A stretch of 64,000 nt of DNA from CAYQQQ01 sp964420125 (lineage in GTDB: Bacteria; Actinomycetota; Acidimicrobiia; Acidimicrobiales; Microtrichaceae). Under the pieces are notes generated by a model, which was given only the letters and a program-made list of their open reading frames with translations, was not told where the DNA came from and did not search any database. Location: contig CAYQQQ010000005.1 of NCBI GenBank assembly GCA_964420125.1, positions 124,001 to 188,000 of the forward strand, given 5' to 3'. This document shows positions 1-8,218 of the stretch, in pieces; within the stretch, counting starts at the first letter, position 1; every line of letters starts with the position of its first letter. The position numbers and the translations under genes were made by a program.

Positions 1-54
1 TGTTCGATCACCATAGGACACCTCGACCTCCGACGCAACCACCTTTCGCGGTCG

Positions 55-2463
55 TCAGATCTCTTCGTGGCGCTGCATCCACAGGAAGCTCGCCCACCCC
101 GGCAGCACGGGGAGCCAGTAGGTGGCCAACCGGAACGCCAGCGTGGCCGACACCGCAGCGCCCGAGGGCATGCCGAACCCGGTGAGGGCGGTGATCATCG
201 CTGCCTCGAACGCACCGAGTCCCCCGGGGGTGGGGGCGATGCTGGCCACGGCTGCGGCGACGAGGTACCCGACCGCCACCTGGGTGAAGCGCGGTCCACC
301 TCCGAAGGCCTCCACCGCAGCGGCCATCGCCAGCAGGTAGGCGAGGGTGATGCCGAGCGAGCCGGCGAAGAGCTCGACCACGCGGACGGGGTTGGCGAGG
401 GTCTCTCCCACGGAGGTGAGTGCTGAGCGCACGGCTCGCATCAGCGGTGTGAGCACCCGTCGCCGCAACCGGCGGTTGAGCAGCGCCAGGCCGGCGACGA
501 GCAGGACGGCGGCGAGCACGCCGAGCACCAGGCTGGCGTCGGGGAAGGAGAAGGAGCCAAGACCGCTGCGGCCGTTCCAGAGGAGGAAGACGAGCATCAG
601 CGCCAGGTGCACGACCAGCCCGGCCAGCGTGTTGAGGCCGACGGCGGCTGCTGCGGGTGCCGAGTCAACTCCGCTGCGCTGGAGGAAGCGGATGCCGAGA
701 GCCACCGACCCGGAGCTCGCCGGGGCCACCAGGGCGACGAACGAGGAGGCGACCTGCGCCCGCAGCGCCGGCAGGTAGGGCACCGGGCTCGGTACGGCCC
801 CGATGAAGGCGACGGCGGCGAACACGTAGGTCAGCACGGAGCCCGCCACGATCCATGGAGCCCAACGCCAGTCGGCTCGCACGAAGGCGTCCGCCGTGCT
901 GCGGATGTCGGCCAGCTGCGGCAGGACCAGGTAGAACGCCAGGGTGATCGCCACGATGGTCACCAACGTGCGCGGTCGCACCCGCTCGATGCGCTCCAGC
1001 GGGACCTCGTCCGCACCGGTGCGCCGTTGGACCTCCGTGCGCAGCCGGTCGAGCAGTCCCGCCTGCCCCTTCAGCGCTCGCCGGGTTGCAGCAGGGAGGG
1101 CCAGCGGCTGCAGGAAGGGGATGGCCCGAGCCGCCCGATCCTCGCCGAGCGCATCGACTGCGGAGCTCACGGCCAGGTCCTCGTCGACGTGCACCGCGGT
1201 GTCGGTGAGCAGCTGGGCGACGTCCAGGCACTGCTCGCGCTCGTCGGCCACCAGACGGGCCCGCCGGAACCCCGTCAGCCAGCTGCGTCGATCGTCGTCC
1301 AGGCGGAACCTGCGCAGCCCGAGGTCGCGGTGGGCGATGCGTCCCCCGTGGAGGAGTCGGACCTGCTCCCACATGTCGGCCAGCGCCGTGTGGTCGAGCT
1401 GTTCGGGGTGGAGGTCGCCCTGTCGGCCGACGACCTCGGACTCGGCGATGCCGATGCAGCCGTCCGGCGTGCCGACCATGGCGATCATCTCGGGGACGCG
1501 GGCGCCGGTGCGCGCCGCCATCGTGAGCGCCAGCGCCTCGTGCTCGACCTGGTGCGCGAGGCTGTTGAACGGCTCGTCCACGTCCCGGGACCGCAGTCGG
1601 ATCGACTGCCACAGGTGGGAGAGGGCATCCGCGGAGCGCTGGTGCGGGGTGCGGAGCTCCAAGCGGAGCGCCCGGCGTCCGGTGCCGTCGGCGCTGTCGG
1701 CGGCATCGACGAGGTAGGTCAGCGAGGTGTCCCCGGCGCTCACCTGCCGGATGCGGATCGGCTCGATGCCGACGCTGCGCAGGGCGCCCACGAGCGAGCG
1801 GGCGCCGGGCTCGATGCTGGGCGCTCCGCGCCAGAGCAGCACCGCAGAGCCGACCGCCACCCCCACGCCGATCGCCGCGATCACGTCGACGGAGGGGTCG
1901 GCGGAGAACCCCATGCGCAGCACGACGAGCACCCCGATGCCGGCCCACGCGGAGCGCCGGGTGCGTCGGGTGAGCCACGGCGACCCGAACACGACCGCAG
2001 CCGTCGCCGCGGCGATGAGGCCCGAGCTGGGGAAGCCGGGGTCGGCCAGGAGCCACTCCCGTCCGGAGTCGACCCCGGGGAGCACCTCCACGCGGTAGCG
2101 GCTGAGGGTCCAGTCGAGGGCGAACATGATGACCGACGCGGCGGTGGTGGTGAGGAGCAGCCAGCCCAGGAAGCGGACCCGACGACTCACCAGGAGCCAC
2201 ACCACGATGGCGGTGGCCGCCGTGGCCACGGTCACCTCGGAGAGGCTCAGGATCACCTGCTCCCAGCGCGACGGGATGCGGCTGAGGGTCTCCGCCAGGT
2301 CCTGCTCGGCGCCGCCGAGGGTGTTGCGGGCGAACACGGCGGCGGCCAGCCCGACGGCGGTGACCGCCAGCCCGGTCAGGAGCTGCATCAGGTCGTTCGG
2401 GGAGCGGATGCGGTCGAGGGGTGACAGGTCGACCTGCACGTCGTCGACCTCGGTGACGGCCAC
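55..2463 (-). CDS. Multi-domain integral membrane protein of the lysylphosphatidylglycerol synthase/flippase (LPG_synthase_TM) family
   Basis: An 802-residue membrane protein in three parts. Residues about 25-215 are several membrane helices with a degraded PAP2 phosphatase pattern: the PSGH motif reads PSSG, and the later R-x5-H-x3-D motif reads R-x5-D-x3-D. Residues about 225-440 are soluble and kinase-like, with an HRDL motif but TGF where DFG is expected. Residues about 495-795 are a helical bundle resembling the LPG synthase/AglD transmembrane domain, including a GGLGAFE motif. The family includes lipid flippases and glycolipid proteins; the substrate here is unknown and the first two modules may be non-catalytic. 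The GTG start at 2463 lies 6 bases after a TAGCCT -10 box, so translation is probably leaderless. Confidence 0.8.
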   Translation of the reverse strand: MAVTEVDDVQVDLSPLDRIRSPNDLMQLLTGLAVTAVGLAAAVFARNTLGGAEQDLAETLSRIPSRWEQVILSLSEVTVATAATAIVVWLLVSRRVRFLGWLLLTTTAASVIMFALDWTLSRYRVEVLPGVDSGREWLLADPGFPSSGLIAAATAAVVFGSPWLTRRTRRSAWAGIGVLVVLRMGFSADPSVDVIAAIGVGVAVGSAVLLWRGAPSIEPGARSLVGALRSVGIEPIRIRQVSAGDTSLTYLVDAADSADGTGRRALRLELRTPHQRSADALSHLWQSIRLRSRDVDEPFNSLAHQVEHEALALTMAARTGARVPEMIAMVGTPDGCIGIAESEVVGRQGDLHPEQLDHTALADMWEQVRLLHGGRIAHRDLGLRRFRLDDDRRSWLTGFRRARLVADEREQCLDVAQLLTDTAVHVDEDLAVSSAVDALGEDRAARAIPFLQPLALPAATRRALKGQAGLLDRLRTEVQRRTGADEVPLERIERVRPRTLVTIVAITLAFYLVLPQLADIRSTADAFVRADWRWAPWIVAGSVLTYVFAAVAFIGAVPSPVPYLPALRAQVASSFVALVAPASSGSVALGIRFLQRSGVDSAPAAAAVGLNTLAGLVVHLALMLVFLLWNGRSGLGSFSFPDASLVLGVLAAVLLVAGLALLNRRLRRRVLTPLMRAVRSALTSVGETLANPVRVVELFAGSLGITLAYLLAMAAAVEAFGGGPRFTQVAVGYLVAAAVASIAPTPGGLGAFEAAMITALTGFGMPSGAAVSATLAFRLATYWLPVLPGWASFLWMQRHEEI

Positions 2464-2469
2464 GCTGTC

Positions 2470-2475
2470 AGGCTA
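2470..2475 (-). promoter_or_regulatory. -10 box (TAGCCT) of the LPG-synthase-like gene, leaderless type
   Basis: On the minus strand TAGCCT is followed by exactly 6 bases and the GTG at 2463. The same TANNNT-N6-start pattern recurs throughout the window. It sits in the 21-bp gap downstream of the HAD gene, so the membrane gene probably has its own transcript. Confidence 0.55.
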
Positions 2476-2484
2476 GAGGGGACC

Positions 2485-3147
2485 TCAGGCGAGCGGTGGC
2501 TCCTCGGGTCCGCCGAGCAGGCGCCGCCGCTGGAGCTCCCGATGCAGCCGCTGAGGTTCGAAGTGGATCGTGTCCCAGCCGAGCTCTGCGGCCGCGGCCA
2601 CGTTGGCCTGCGAGTCGTCGATGAACAGGGCCTGTTCCGCCACGAAGTCGAAGCGCTCCTCGCAGTGGCGGAAGACGCGGGGGTCGGGCTTGCAGATCCC
2701 GAGCTCTCCCGAGATCACGATCCCCTCCAGCAGGTCCAGCACCGGGTAGCGCTCGGGGATCCCCTGGAAGGTCACCGCCCCCCAGTTCGACAGGCCGACG
2801 GAGCGGACCCCCCGGGAGGCGAGGTCCTCCAGGGCCTCCACCGACTCGCCGATCGGCTCCCCGAGCGAGTGGGCGAAGTGCTCGACGTAGGCGTCGAGCA
2901 CCCAGCCGTGCCCGGGGTGGTCGCGCTCCACCATCCGGCGGATCTCGCCGAGGGGGAGCCCGGCGTCGAGGTGGCCGTTGACCTCCATCGTGAACACCTC
3001 GTCCGCGAGGCGCTCGAGCTCCTCGGGGTCGTCGATGGCTCGGCCCAGCGCGCCGCGCCGGTCCCAGGGGATGAGCACGTTGCCGAGGTCCCAGACCACC
3101 ACCGTCGGTGGGGTCGTGATCGAGGGCTGGGGTGGGTGGGGTGCCAC
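2485..3147 (-). CDS. HAD-superfamily hydrolase, subfamily IA-like
   Basis: A 220-residue haloacid dehalogenase-fold phosphohydrolase. Visible motifs, in order: motif I DLGNVL near residue 20 (the nucleophile Asp followed by G-N, as in YihX-type HADs), a helical cap, motif II with S-N-W near residue 120, motif III Lys in GICKPD and motif IV IDDS near residue 190. Such enzymes dephosphorylate sugar phosphates or small metabolites; the substrate cannot be read from sequence. GTG start. It lies 21 bp upstream of the LPG-synthase-like gene on the same strand, but the short gap contains a separate promoter-like box. Confidence 0.85.
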   Translation of the reverse strand: MAPHPPQPSITTPPTVVVWDLGNVLIPWDRRGALGRAIDDPEELERLADEVFTMEVNGHLDAGLPLGEIRRMVERDHPGHGWVLDAYVEHFAHSLGEPIGESVEALEDLASRGVRSVGLSNWGAVTFQGIPERYPVLDLLEGIVISGELGICKPDPRVFRHCEERFDFVAEQALFIDDSQANVAAAAELGWDTIHFEPQRLHRELQRRRLLGGPEEPPLA

Positions 3148-3233
3148 GAGCTCCGTGGTACCCCCCGCTCCGGCTGCGGCGCAAGCGGGCCGGGGACTTC
3201 GCCGGGCAGCTGGGTGGGTCGTGCCAGGGGCTG

Positions 3234-3878
3234 TCAGCTCGGGCGCATGCGGCGCAGCAGCGCCCGGGCGGCCGCCGGCCAGATCCGGCTGGACGGTCCA
3301 CGCGCCGAGAGGAGGAGGAGCGCGACCTGGTCGAGCATGGCCGCCACGTCGGGGTCGCTCAGCCGTGACTGGGCGGCGATGCCGTCGCCGAGGGCGATCA
3401 GCACGGCGGCCATCGGCTCCGGCTCGACCCAGGGCTGGATGTAGCCCTCGTCGCGCATCTGCGCGATGAGTCGGGCGAGGTAGGCCACCAGCTCGTCGTG
3501 GAGGCCTCCGAGGGACGCGGCGAGCTCGGCGTTGGTGGAGGCGGCGGCCACGGCGTCGGCGTAGGCCCGGAGGTCGGCGCGGCTGACGTCGAAGGCGGTG
3601 GAGATCGTGGTGAGGGCGTGGAACAGCCGCTCGGAGGGCTCGCCGGGGGCCTCCAGGGCGTCGCGCACGGGATCGAGGCGCTGTCGGACCAGCTCGGTGA
3701 GCGCCTCGGCCACCAGGGCGTCCTTGGAGCCGAAGTGGTAGGTGATCGCCTGCAGGTTGACGCCGGCCGCCCCGGCGATCTCCCGGGAGGTGAGCCCGTC
3801 GACGCCTCTGGCGCGCAGCGACTCCACGGTGGCGTCGAGGAGCCGCCGACGGGTGCGTTGGGCACGGGTGCTGGGCAC
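3234..3878 (-). CDS. TetR-family transcriptional regulator
   Basis: A 214-residue protein whose first 50 residues form a typical TetR helix-turn-helix, including the conserved ITYHFGSKDAL segment around residues 45-55. The rest is a helical ligand-binding and dimerisation domain with no family-specific signature. The gene is divergent from an SDR gene starting at 3951, and a 16-bp palindrome at 3903-3918 in the spacer is the obvious operator, so it probably represses itself and the SDR. The GTG start at 3878 has GGAG directly adjacent, too close for a ribosome site, but a TAGCCT -10 box ends 7 bases upstream, which fits a leaderless mRNA. Confidence 0.92.
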   Translation of the reverse strand: MPSTRAQRTRRRLLDATVESLRARGVDGLTSREIAGAAGVNLQAITYHFGSKDALVAEALTELVRQRLDPVRDALEAPGEPSERLFHALTTISTAFDVSRADLRAYADAVAAASTNAELAASLGGLHDELVAYLARLIAQMRDEGYIQPWVEPEPMAAVLIALGDGIAAQSRLSDPDVAAMLDQVALLLLSARGPSSRIWPAAARALLRRMRPS

Positions 3879-3884
3879 CTCCTC

Positions 3885-3890
3885 AGGCTA
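3885..3890 (-). promoter_or_regulatory. -10 box (TAGCCT) of the TetR gene, leaderless type
   Basis: TAGCCT on the minus strand, then 6 bases, then the GTG start at 3878. This supports the chosen start despite the absence of a properly spaced Shine-Dalgarno sequence. Confidence 0.55.
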
Positions 3891-3902
3891 GCCCATTGCA
3901 AA

Positions 3903-3918
3903 TCATACGTATGTATGA
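3903..3918. promoter_or_regulatory. Palindromic operator TCATAC-N4-GTATGA
   Basis: A perfect inverted repeat with 6-bp arms and a 4-bp centre (GTAT), AT-rich against a very GC-rich background. It lies between the divergent TetR gene and the SDR gene. Size, position and symmetry are typical of a TetR operator; binding by the adjacent regulator is inferred. Confidence 0.7.
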
Positions 3919-3950
3919 GATGTTGTGGGCATCGAGAAAGGCAGGCCGAC

Positions 3951-4931
3951 ATGAACGTGAACACGGACTCCCACCGCAGGTCCTCCCTCGACCTGGTCAC
4001 CGGCGCCACCGGCTACTCGGGGGCCTACGTCGCCCGTCGCCTCCTCACCCGAGGTCGCCGGGTGCGCACCCTCACCCGCGATCCCTCGCAGGTGACCGCG
4101 CCGCTGGAGGGCTTCGCCTACCGCTTCGAGCACCCCGGGGCGATGGCGGAGGCCTTCGAGGGTGTGGACACCTTCTACAACACCTACTGGGTGCGCTTCG
4201 GCCGGGGGGAGGTCGACCACGACGTCGCCGTCCGCAACAGCTGCGCCCTGGTGAAGGCCGCTGCCGACGCCGGCGTGCGCCGGATGGTGCACGTGAGCAT
4301 CATGCAGCCCAGCGCGGACTCCCCGTACACCTACCACCGGGGCAAGGCGCAGGTGGAGGCCGCGGTCCGGGCCTCCGGGATGCAGTACGCCGTCGTGCGG
4401 CCCTCGGTGCTCTTCGGAGGCGACGAGATCCTGCTCAACAACGTGGCCTGGCTGCTGCGCCACCTGCACGCCTTCGCCGTGCCCGGCGACGGCCGCTACC
4501 CGATCCGGCCCACCCACGTCGAGGACCTGGCCGACCTGATGGTCCGCCTCGGTGCGTCCGAGGAGTGCGTGGTGCGCGACGCCGGTGGTCCCGAGACCTT
4601 CGCCTTCGGTGACCTCGTCCGCCGGATCGCCCGAGCCACGCGGGCACGGGCGGTGGTGGTCGATCTGCCCCGGACGGTCGTGCTGCCGCTGATCGGCCTG
4701 GTGAACCGGCTGACCGGCGACGTCACCCTCCACCGGGAGGAGCTGGACGCCCTCATGGACGGCCTCGCCTCGTGCGGCGGGGAGCCGGCGGGCGGGCGGC
4801 GGTTCACCGACTTCCTCGCCGCCAACGCCCCCACCTACGGCACCAGGTACGCGTCGGAGGTGGGCCGCAACTACGACCCCGTCGCCTCCCGCTCCACCCG
4901 TGGCGTGCCGCTGGGCGTCGCCGCGGGCTAG
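3951..4931 (+). CDS. NAD(P)-binding atypical SDR / NmrA-like epimerase
   Basis: A 326-residue Rossmann-fold protein. The N-terminus carries a TGATGYSG glycine-rich nucleotide-binding loop near residue 17, and a Y-x-x-x-K pair (YHRGK) occurs near residue 128, as in extended or atypical short-chain dehydrogenases. It resembles the NmrA/NDUFA9-like group, which includes both reductases and redox sensors, so catalysis is uncertain. The ATG at 3951 is preceded by a purine-rich AAAGGCAGG. It is probably controlled by the divergent TetR regulator. Its stop codon shares the tetranucleotide CTAG (4928-4931) with the convergent downstream gene. Confidence 0.85.
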   Translation: MNVNTDSHRRSSLDLVTGATGYSGAYVARRLLTRGRRVRTLTRDPSQVTAPLEGFAYRFEHPGAMAEAFEGVDTFYNTYWVRFGRGEVDHDVAVRNSCALVKAAADAGVRRMVHVSIMQPSADSPYTYHRGKAQVEAAVRASGMQYAVVRPSVLFGGDEILLNNVAWLLRHLHAFAVPGDGRYPIRPTHVEDLADLMVRLGASEECVVRDAGGPETFAFGDLVRRIARATRARAVVVDLPRTVVLPLIGLVNRLTGDVTLHREELDALMDGLASCGGEPAGGRRFTDFLAANAPTYGTRYASEVGRNYDPVASRSTRGVPLGVAAG

Positions 4932-6478
4932 CAGCGGGCGCCGGGCTCGGGCAGCTCCAGGTCGATCATGTAGGCGTCGATCACCTCGGTGGCGCACCGG
5001 TTCGAGCCGTAGGCGGTGTGCCCGTCCATCTCGACCACCAGCAGGTGGCCGTCGTCCAGGGTGGCGGCCACCTCCTCGGCGTTGGCCAGCGGGGTCGCCG
5101 GATCGCCGGTGTTGCCCACCACCAGGATGGGCGGCGCGCCCGCGGCCACGATCGGGTCGGTGTCGCCGCTGACGGGTGCGGGCCAGGTGGCGCAGGGGAG
5201 CATCTCGTTGGCGGTGGAGCCGCCGAAGTGGGAGGCCTGCTCGCGCAACCGGTCGGCGAAGGCCTCGTAGGCGGCGGCATCCTCCGGGCGGGGCGTGTCG
5301 GTGCACACGACCCCGGCGTAGGCACCGTAGCTCCCGATGTCGAGGTACTCCGCGGCGAGCCCCCACAGCCCTGCGCCGTCGCCCTCCTGTGCGTCGGCGA
5401 GCATCTGGCCGAGCACCCTCCACCCGTCGGGGATGTAGGAGGAGAAGGTGGCGGCGATGGCCAGCTCGGCGGGGCCCACCCCGTTCGGTCCGCCGGGGAG
5501 GGGCTCGTCCTCGACCCGGGCCTCGACCTCCTCGTAGGTGCCGATCAGGTCGGACACGCCGCACTCCTGCTCGCCGGCCGCGGCGCACGCCTCCGCACCG
5601 GTGCGGAGGCTCTCCTCGAAGGCCAGGGCCTGCTCGGTGAGGAACTCCTCGAGGTCCTGCGTGGGGTCGACGACGCCGTCGAGGGTCATGGCGCGGATGT
5701 GCTCCCCGAAGAACTCGGCGTACTGGAGGCCGATGTGGGTGCCGTAGCTGAACCCCAGGTAGTTGAGCGGCTCGTCACCCAGCGCCAGGCGGATCGCCTC
5801 GAGGTCTCGGGCCACGTCCTCGGTGGCGAGGTGGGCGAGCAGCTCGCCGTCCTCGGCGCCGCACTCCTCGGAGACCGCCTGTGCCGCCGCGTCGAGGGCC
5901 TGTTGCTCGGCGTCGTCGTCGGGGCTCGAGTCGATGGCCACGAACTCGGCGACCTCGTCGCCGCAGGTCACCGCCGTGGAGGCCCCGACACCCCGAGGGT
6001 CCCAGGCGACCTGGTCGAAGCGCTCGGCCAGATCGTCGCTGAGGGGGCCGCCGTCGAGGAGCTCGAGTCCGCTGGCCCCCGGCCCGCCCGGGTTCATCAG
6101 CAGCGACCCGATGCGCTCGCCGCTGGCGGGGATCCGGGCCAGCGCCAGCTCGATCGTGGCGCCCTCGGGGTCGGACCAGTCGAGGGGGACCTCCAGGGAG
6201 GCGCACTCGGCGTCCAGGTCGGCACAGGGTTGCCACTCGAGCTCGGGGGGCGACCAGTCTTCGGGGAAGCCGTTGGCGGTGGCCTCCCCGGTGCCGGCGG
6301 TGTCCTCGGGGGCGCTGGACGACGTGGACGCCCGATCCCGGGAGGTCGCGGACCGCTCGACGGGCTCGGCGTCGCTGCAGGCCACGGCGAGCAGCGCCAG
6401 CACCGCCAGCAGACCCGACCAGGCGACGCGTGCACGGGAGAGAGGGCCGCGACCGGCCACCGGGGGGGAGGAGCGCAT
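4928..6478 (-). CDS. Secreted alpha/beta hydrolase of the TAP-like (tripeptidyl aminopeptidase) family, putative lipoprotein
   Basis: About 516 residues. A basic N-terminus and hydrophobic stretch end in LLAVAC, a plausible lipoprotein cleavage site followed by a Ser/Thr/Glu-rich linker. The catalytic core has the oxyanion-side NPGGPGASG motif, the nucleophile elbow GFSYGTHIG and a C-terminal DGHTAYG segment supplying the His. This matches secreted Streptomyces tripeptidyl aminopeptidase and related esterases; the substrate is unknown. In-frame starts exist at 6484, 6481 and 6478; 6478 is preferred because a TAGCCT -10 box (6485-6490) ends 7 bases before it. It is convergent with the SDR gene, with both stops inside CTAG. 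Confidence 0.88.
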   Translation of the reverse strand: MRSSPPVAGRGPLSRARVAWSGLLAVLALLAVACSDAEPVERSATSRDRASTSSSAPEDTAGTGEATANGFPEDWSPPELEWQPCADLDAECASLEVPLDWSDPEGATIELALARIPASGERIGSLLMNPGGPGASGLELLDGGPLSDDLAERFDQVAWDPRGVGASTAVTCGDEVAEFVAIDSSPDDDAEQQALDAAAQAVSEECGAEDGELLAHLATEDVARDLEAIRLALGDEPLNYLGFSYGTHIGLQYAEFFGEHIRAMTLDGVVDPTQDLEEFLTEQALAFEESLRTGAEACAAAGEQECGVSDLIGTYEEVEARVEDEPLPGGPNGVGPAELAIAATFSSYIPDGWRVLGQMLADAQEGDGAGLWGLAAEYLDIGSYGAYAGVVCTDTPRPEDAAAYEAFADRLREQASHFGGSTANEMLPCATWPAPVSGDTDPIVAAGAPPILVVGNTGDPATPLANAEEVAATLDDGHLLVVEMDGHTAYGSNRCATEVIDAYMIDLELPEPGARC

Positions 6479-6484
6479 CATCAC

Positions 6485-6490
6485 AGGCTA
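6485..6490 (-). promoter_or_regulatory. -10 box (TAGCCT) of the TAP-like hydrolase gene
   Basis: On the minus strand the box is followed by the tandem starts GTG, ATG, ATG. The usual 6-base spacing selects the last ATG (6478). Confidence 0.5.
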
Positions 6491-6519
6491 CGGCACCGTC
6501 CGGCGGCTCCCGCGGCCGG

Positions 6520-6978
6520 TCAGGAGTAGTAGCGGTAGATGTTCTGGGCCACGCAGCTCGGCTTGTCGGCGCCCTCCACCTCGAAGGAGAACAGCATGGT
6601 CACCTGCACGCCGCCGGGGATGTCCTCGACAGACTCCAGGGTGGCGCCGAGGCGGAGCTTCGATCCCACCGGTACGGGGGAGGGGAACCGCACCTTCCCG
6701 CAGCCGTAGTTCACCCCCATCTTGAAGCCGCGGACGGTCATGATGGAGGGCATGAGGGCAGGCCCGAGGGACAGGGTGAGGTAGCCGTGGGCGATCGGGC
6801 CGCCGAAGGGCGACTCCGCCTCGGCCCGCTCGGGGTCGACGTGGATCCACTGGTGGTCGCCGGTGGCGTCCGCGAACTGGTTCACCCGCTCCTGGGTGAT
6901 CTCCATCCAGTCGGAGTAGCCGAGGTGCTGGCCCACCAGCGCCTTGAGTCCGTCGATGCCTTCAGCCTTGGTTGCCAT
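6520..6978 (-). CDS. MaoC-like (R)-specific enoyl-CoA hydratase/dehydratase
   Basis: A 152-residue single hot-dog domain, the usual length for monofunctional MaoC-type hydratases. The hydratase signature is visible around residues 36-53: ADATGDHQWIHVDPERA, containing the catalytic Asp/His pair, followed by GPIAHGYLTLSL. Such enzymes hydrate 2-enoyl-CoA in fatty-acid or polyhydroxyalkanoate metabolism; the acyl chain preference is not visible. It starts at an ATG 6 bases after an AACAAT -10-like box and stands alone on the minus strand. Confidence 0.9.
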   Translation of the reverse strand: MATKAEGIDGLKALVGQHLGYSDWMEITQERVNQFADATGDHQWIHVDPERAEAESPFGGPIAHGYLTLSLGPALMPSIMTVRGFKMGVNYGCGKVRFPSPVPVGSKLRLGATLESVEDIPGGVQVTMLFSFEVEGADKPSCVAQNIYRYYS

Positions 6979-6984
6979 GGCCGC

Positions 6985-6990
6985 ATTGTT
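6985..6990 (-). promoter_or_regulatory. -10-like box (AACAAT) of the MaoC gene
   Basis: Minus-strand AACAAT (4 of 6 matches to TATAAT) followed by 6 bases and the ATG at 6978, the leaderless spacing seen elsewhere here. Confidence 0.4.
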
Positions 6991-7047
6991 GTCGAGCGCC
7001 GGCGCGCCGTCGAGGCGACCGCCAGCGGTTGCCGGACAGCGACCGCC

Positions 7048-7443
7048 TCAGTCGAACCAGATCTTCTGGTGCTCCCGGGACTGCGGGTGCAGCAGCAGGG
7101 CGATGAGGGCGTACTCGAAGATGGCGTTGATGATGTTGCCGCCGAGGAAGACGAAGCCGAGGTTGCCGAGCAGCCCCCCGGTGCTCCCCAAGGAGATGAG
7201 GGCCCGCAGGGCCAGCGGGAGGAACGACACCGCCACCGCCACGCGCCAGCCCCACTTGAGCTGGCTGGCGATGCCGGCGGCCCCGTAGACGTAGCCGGCG
7301 AGCACGATGAGGCCCAAGAGGCCGAGGTTCTGACCGCTCAGCACGCCCAGCAGCGCCCAGAAGGCGTCGAAGTAGAGCAGGAACTGGCTGATCACCAGCG
7401 TCTGGGGCAGGTTCGGGTTGTACCAGCGGGTGGGCATGGCCAT
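7048..7443 (-). CDS. Small integral membrane protein of unknown function
   Basis: About 131 residues (125 if the second ATG at 7437 is used). It has three or four predicted hydrophobic segments: SQFLLYFDAFWALLGVL, LGLLGLIVLAGYVYGAAG, VAVAVSFLPLALRALISL and a C-terminal stretch ending in IALLLHP. Charged residues cluster at the C-terminus. I recognise no family motif. Its start overlaps the start of the divergent nucleotidyltransferase gene: the two possible ATGs on each strand interleave within the 10-bp palindrome at 7435-7444. No ribosome-binding site is evident. Unbroken hydrophobic coding over this length supports a real gene. Confidence 0.7.
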   Translation of the reverse strand: MAMPTRWYNPNLPQTLVISQFLLYFDAFWALLGVLSGQNLGLLGLIVLAGYVYGAAGIASQLKWGWRVAVAVSFLPLALRALISLGSTGGLLGNLGFVFLGGNIINAIFEYALIALLLHPQSREHQKIWFD

Positions 7444-8218
7444 GGCTGACAGTCTGGCAGGTGTGGTGCTGGCCGCCGGCGCCGGAACCCGGCTGCGGCC
7501 GCTCACGCTGCTGCGCCCCAAGCCGCTGTGCCCGGTGGGCGACCGACCGCTGCTCGACCACGCGCTCGGGGTGGTGGCGCCGGTGGTCGGGGAGCTGGCG
7601 GTGAACGTGCACCACGGTCGCACCCTGGTGGAGGAGCACCTGGAGCGATGGGTCGACGAGCACGATCGAGCGCTGCACGTGTCGGTGGAGCGCGAGGTCG
7701 CCCTCGGCACCGCCGGGGCGCTGGGGCACCTGGCCCGTTGGATCGAGGGCCGTGACGTGCTGGTGGCCAACGCCGACACCTGGCACCTCGCCGACCTCGG
7801 CCGCTTCGTGGCCGAGTGGGACGGGGAGCGGGTGGCGGTGCTCACCCCCACGCCCGGTGAGCTGGGCCCCGGCTCTGCGGTGGTGGCCTCGTTGGTGCCG
7901 GGCGCGGCCGCCGCCGGCCTCCCCGACGAGCCCTGCGGGCTGTGGGAAGAGATGTGGGGGCCGGAACTCGCCCTCGGGCGGCTGGCGACGGTCCACACGG
8001 AGGCGTTGGTGATGGACTGCGGCACCCCGGCGCGCTACCTGGCGGCCAACCTGGCGTGGTCGAGCCGGTTCTCCGACGGCGGCTCCGTGGTGGGCGAGGG
8101 CGCCGAGGTGGAGGGGACCCTGGAGCGGTGCGTGGTGTGGCCCCGTTCGCAGGTGGCGCGAGGGGAGCACCTGGTGGACGCCATCCGCGCCGAGCACCTC
8201 ACGGTGCTGGTGCGCTGA
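7442..8218 (+). CDS. Nucleotidyltransferase family protein (sugar-1-phosphate nucleotidyltransferase-like)
   Basis: About 258 residues. The N-terminus has the NTP_transferase signature VLAAGAGTRLRPLT followed by RPKPLCPVG, the nucleotide and Mg2+ binding loop of glucose-1-phosphate thymidylyl/uridylyltransferases, and an LVANADTWH segment replaces the usual NxDxx metal site near residue 113. The C-terminal 60 residues resemble the start of a left-handed beta-helix but are short. It probably activates a sugar-1-phosphate for cell-wall or compatible-solute synthesis; the specific sugar cannot be assigned. Start alternatives are ATG 7436 and 7442, both overlapping the divergent membrane-protein start. 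Its 3' end overlaps rlmN by 20 bp, tail to tail. Confidence 0.82.
   Translation: MADSLAGVVLAAGAGTRLRPLTLLRPKPLCPVGDRPLLDHALGVVAPVVGELAVNVHHGRTLVEEHLERWVDEHDRALHVSVEREVALGTAGALGHLARWIEGRDVLVANADTWHLADLGRFVAEWDGERVAVLTPTPGELGPGSAVVASLVPGAAAAGLPDEPCGLWEEMWGPELALGRLATVHTEALVMDCGTPARYLAANLAWSSRFSDGGSVVGEGAEVEGTLERCVVWPRSQVARGEHLVDAIRAEHLTVLVR

Noticed and set aside
607..2424. 605-codon plus-strand frame opposite the LPG-synthase-like gene
   Set aside because: Composition (Arg, Gly, His, Gln-rich, no hydrophobic core) is that of an antisense shadow; the minus-strand protein has clear membrane helices and family motifs.
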